From the NCBI GenBank assembly GCA_016867725.1, contig VGIX01000036.1, positions 1 through 19,396 of the forward strand: 19,396 bases of DNA, written 5' to 3'. The notes under the pieces were generated by a model. That model was not told the origin of the DNA. It made no database searches and saw nothing but the letters and a program-made list of their open reading frames with translations. A program made the translations under genes and the position numbers. The DNA comes from Candidatus Effluviviaceae Genus I sp. (GTDB lineage Bacteria > Joyebacterota > Joyebacteria > Joyebacterales > Joyebacteraceae). Below, piece by piece: positions 19,301 through 19,396 of the stretch. Each line of letters starts with the position of its first letter. The first letter of the stretch is position 1.

Positions 19301-19396
19301 ACGTCGAACCGGTACGCTTCGGAGCGGCGCGCCGCCCGCCCGCGAACCGCGCGCGGCGCCGGACGCATCCTCCACTCCCGCGCCTCGCGGTGGTTG
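16366..19396 (-). CDS. Gingipain-type (C25) cysteine peptidase, PorU-like, with C-terminal sorting domain (5' end likely outside)
   Basis: Numbering is from ATG 19368 (1000 aa). The N-terminal part has the FDVGETGIHRLDFPAL repeat typical of C25 precursors and beta-rich prodomains. The peptidase domain (~382-785) shows ADLVVVAHPNFA, FALLVGDASEDAR, YVGRLPVGSVGEANAI, catalytic His641 in VNFQGHGNKS and Cys675 in MGYSCQIGWF. Residues ~902-1000 are a FlgD-like sorting domain (NHPNPFSASTKI, SVYTVGGRLIRDF, GVYLYVIEAEG, final MLKVR). C25 members are either secreted proteases or PorU, the peptidase that removes sorting domains from T9SS cargo and attaches the cargo to the surface; length and layout suit PorU, but this is not proven. 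The frame stays open to the window edge (NHREAREWR before the Met) and no signal peptide follows the ATG, so the true start is probably upstream. It heads the four-gene block with the GlcE-like, GlcF-like and GH53 genes. Confidence 0.9.
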   Translation of the reverse strand, partial: NHREAREWRMRPAPRAVRGRAARRSEAYRFDVGETGIHRLDFPALQSAGLSTTPSVDDVAVYKRSFDRAAPDPFVETPLQVVVVDANSDGHFNGSDHILFYARSFLDEFLVEGWEDRHATRNAYWFAVDPSLAARMDARPGWHDWTGVTPPASFPDTLRYEQDVYFDPSPPSDVVDFYTWTSYLSQNDDYQLPFSVFDIDPAGDVVLRARYHGNASGLHTVDFSIVNGASQQNAVGSFQFAGITYTMGAAIYTSGPVPATHFTDGPNHLRAVGNRTGGDLDWFSLAYLRRYAAVGGRLAFTSAGVVGDAQFEVTRFATPGIRVFDVSDPMRPVRLTLGAGSVVPDGGQYKLVVQDPVPRFKRYEAVADGSALPVANVTRRAPADLATREADLVVVAHPNFAAAVEPLLARRESQGHAVARASVNDVYDEFGGGMPSPDAIRAYLRYAFEEWSRPPQFALLVGDASEDARNVTSSSAPNYVPTYVHVSVQNSDLVGSDTWYGCFSAVSPYLPQVYVGRLPVGSVGEANAIVSKILAYENYAAGDAWRKNVFFLADDLWSYVSLEDPYTRKGYEAGFTTICTGLAQIVAASPARIDTTVFAMRRYTDPYHGSNTSGDMSYLIATQNFVRGTVTPALIGRLSEGAVIVNFQGHGNKSLLTHESLLLKSDLPGIANDGKPFIFMGYSCQIGWFHYWSEGVTGDCIVEQMLLASSTRGASAVFASTGTEYLSTNEVMNRKVFEAFFQDPTPQGPPEQYYWPRWSLGGLLAKTIVKYVTGGRPSSPARTFCLLGDPLMRVEMSPPRFQVTVDGAPKLSGDYLLATGDVEVEIVANVIDEVEIDPATIAIVETDVGTIDPSEYTVRAMVDTLSQLSRWYRITYRAPIRHAAYDIRMSARDLNGQQTTFVLRVAEGARIEIRDVANHPNPFSASTKIIYLLSQSGSRVRVSVYTVGGRLIRDFKDAPNALSYNELEWDGRDAQGDEIANGVYLYVIEAEGDDGSKAVTPVGRMLKVR

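Overview
The window is GC-rich and gene-dense, with strong G/C preference at third codon positions. It looks like a chromosomal segment from a little-cultured bacterium of the FCB/Eisenbacteria-like assemblage. The main reason is that two large predicted exported proteins, plus one gene remnant, carry FlgD-like C-terminal sorting domains of the type IX secretion (T9SS) kind. One of the large proteins is a gingipain-type (C25) peptidase with PorU-like features. The phylum is an inference from these families, not something the sequence proves.

Layout, left to right. (1) 1-2024 (+): the 3' part of an exported GH13 alpha-amylase-family enzyme with a C-terminal sorting domain. (2) 2021-2305 (-): the N-terminal stub of a CPA2-type cation/proton antiporter, cut off against the amylase stop so that both stops share one CTAG. 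(3) 2353-3849 (-): a B12-binding-type radical SAM enzyme (DUF4070 group), whose start is better placed at a TTG with a strong ribosome-binding site. (4) 3967-4485 (-): a cold shock protein with a near-consensus promoter and a structured leader of about 277 nt. (5) 4539-7496 (-): a DUF454 membrane protein and catalase-peroxidase KatG, coupled by an ATGA overlap, followed by an orphan, N-terminally broken sorting domain. (6) 7697-9091 (+): an MFS transporter with an unusual start region and tandem terminator hairpins. (7) 9407-12247 (-): a three-part fusion of Ser/Thr kinase, PEGA-like linker and SUMF1/FGE-like module, and alpha/beta hydrolase. (8) 12362-12689: the 3' remnant of a probable site-specific serine recombinase ending at the 3' end of a tRNA-Asn gene, which has its own strong promoter. 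(9) 12749-19396 (-): a tight four-gene block of C25 peptidase, GlcE-like flavoprotein, GlcF-like Fe-S protein and secreted GH53 galactanase, joined by a 4-nt gap and two 4-nt overlaps.

How it may fit together (inference). The GH13 and GH53 enzymes point to use of alpha-glucans and galactans outside the cell. The C25 protein could process or anchor proteins bearing the sorting domain, or be one itself. The GlcE/GlcF pair would oxidise a 2-hydroxyacid and pass electrons to the membrane, although the GlcE-like protein lacks an obvious FAD pyrophosphate loop. KatG handles peroxide. Three scars (antiporter stub, orphan sorting domain, recombinase tail at a tRNA) show that this stretch has been rearranged repeatedly.

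The most novel items are the kinase/SUMF1-like/hydrolase fusion, the C25-GlcE-GlcF-GH53 operon, the recombinase remnant at tRNA-Asn and the structured csp leader. No CRISPR array, rRNA or intact insertion sequence was seen.
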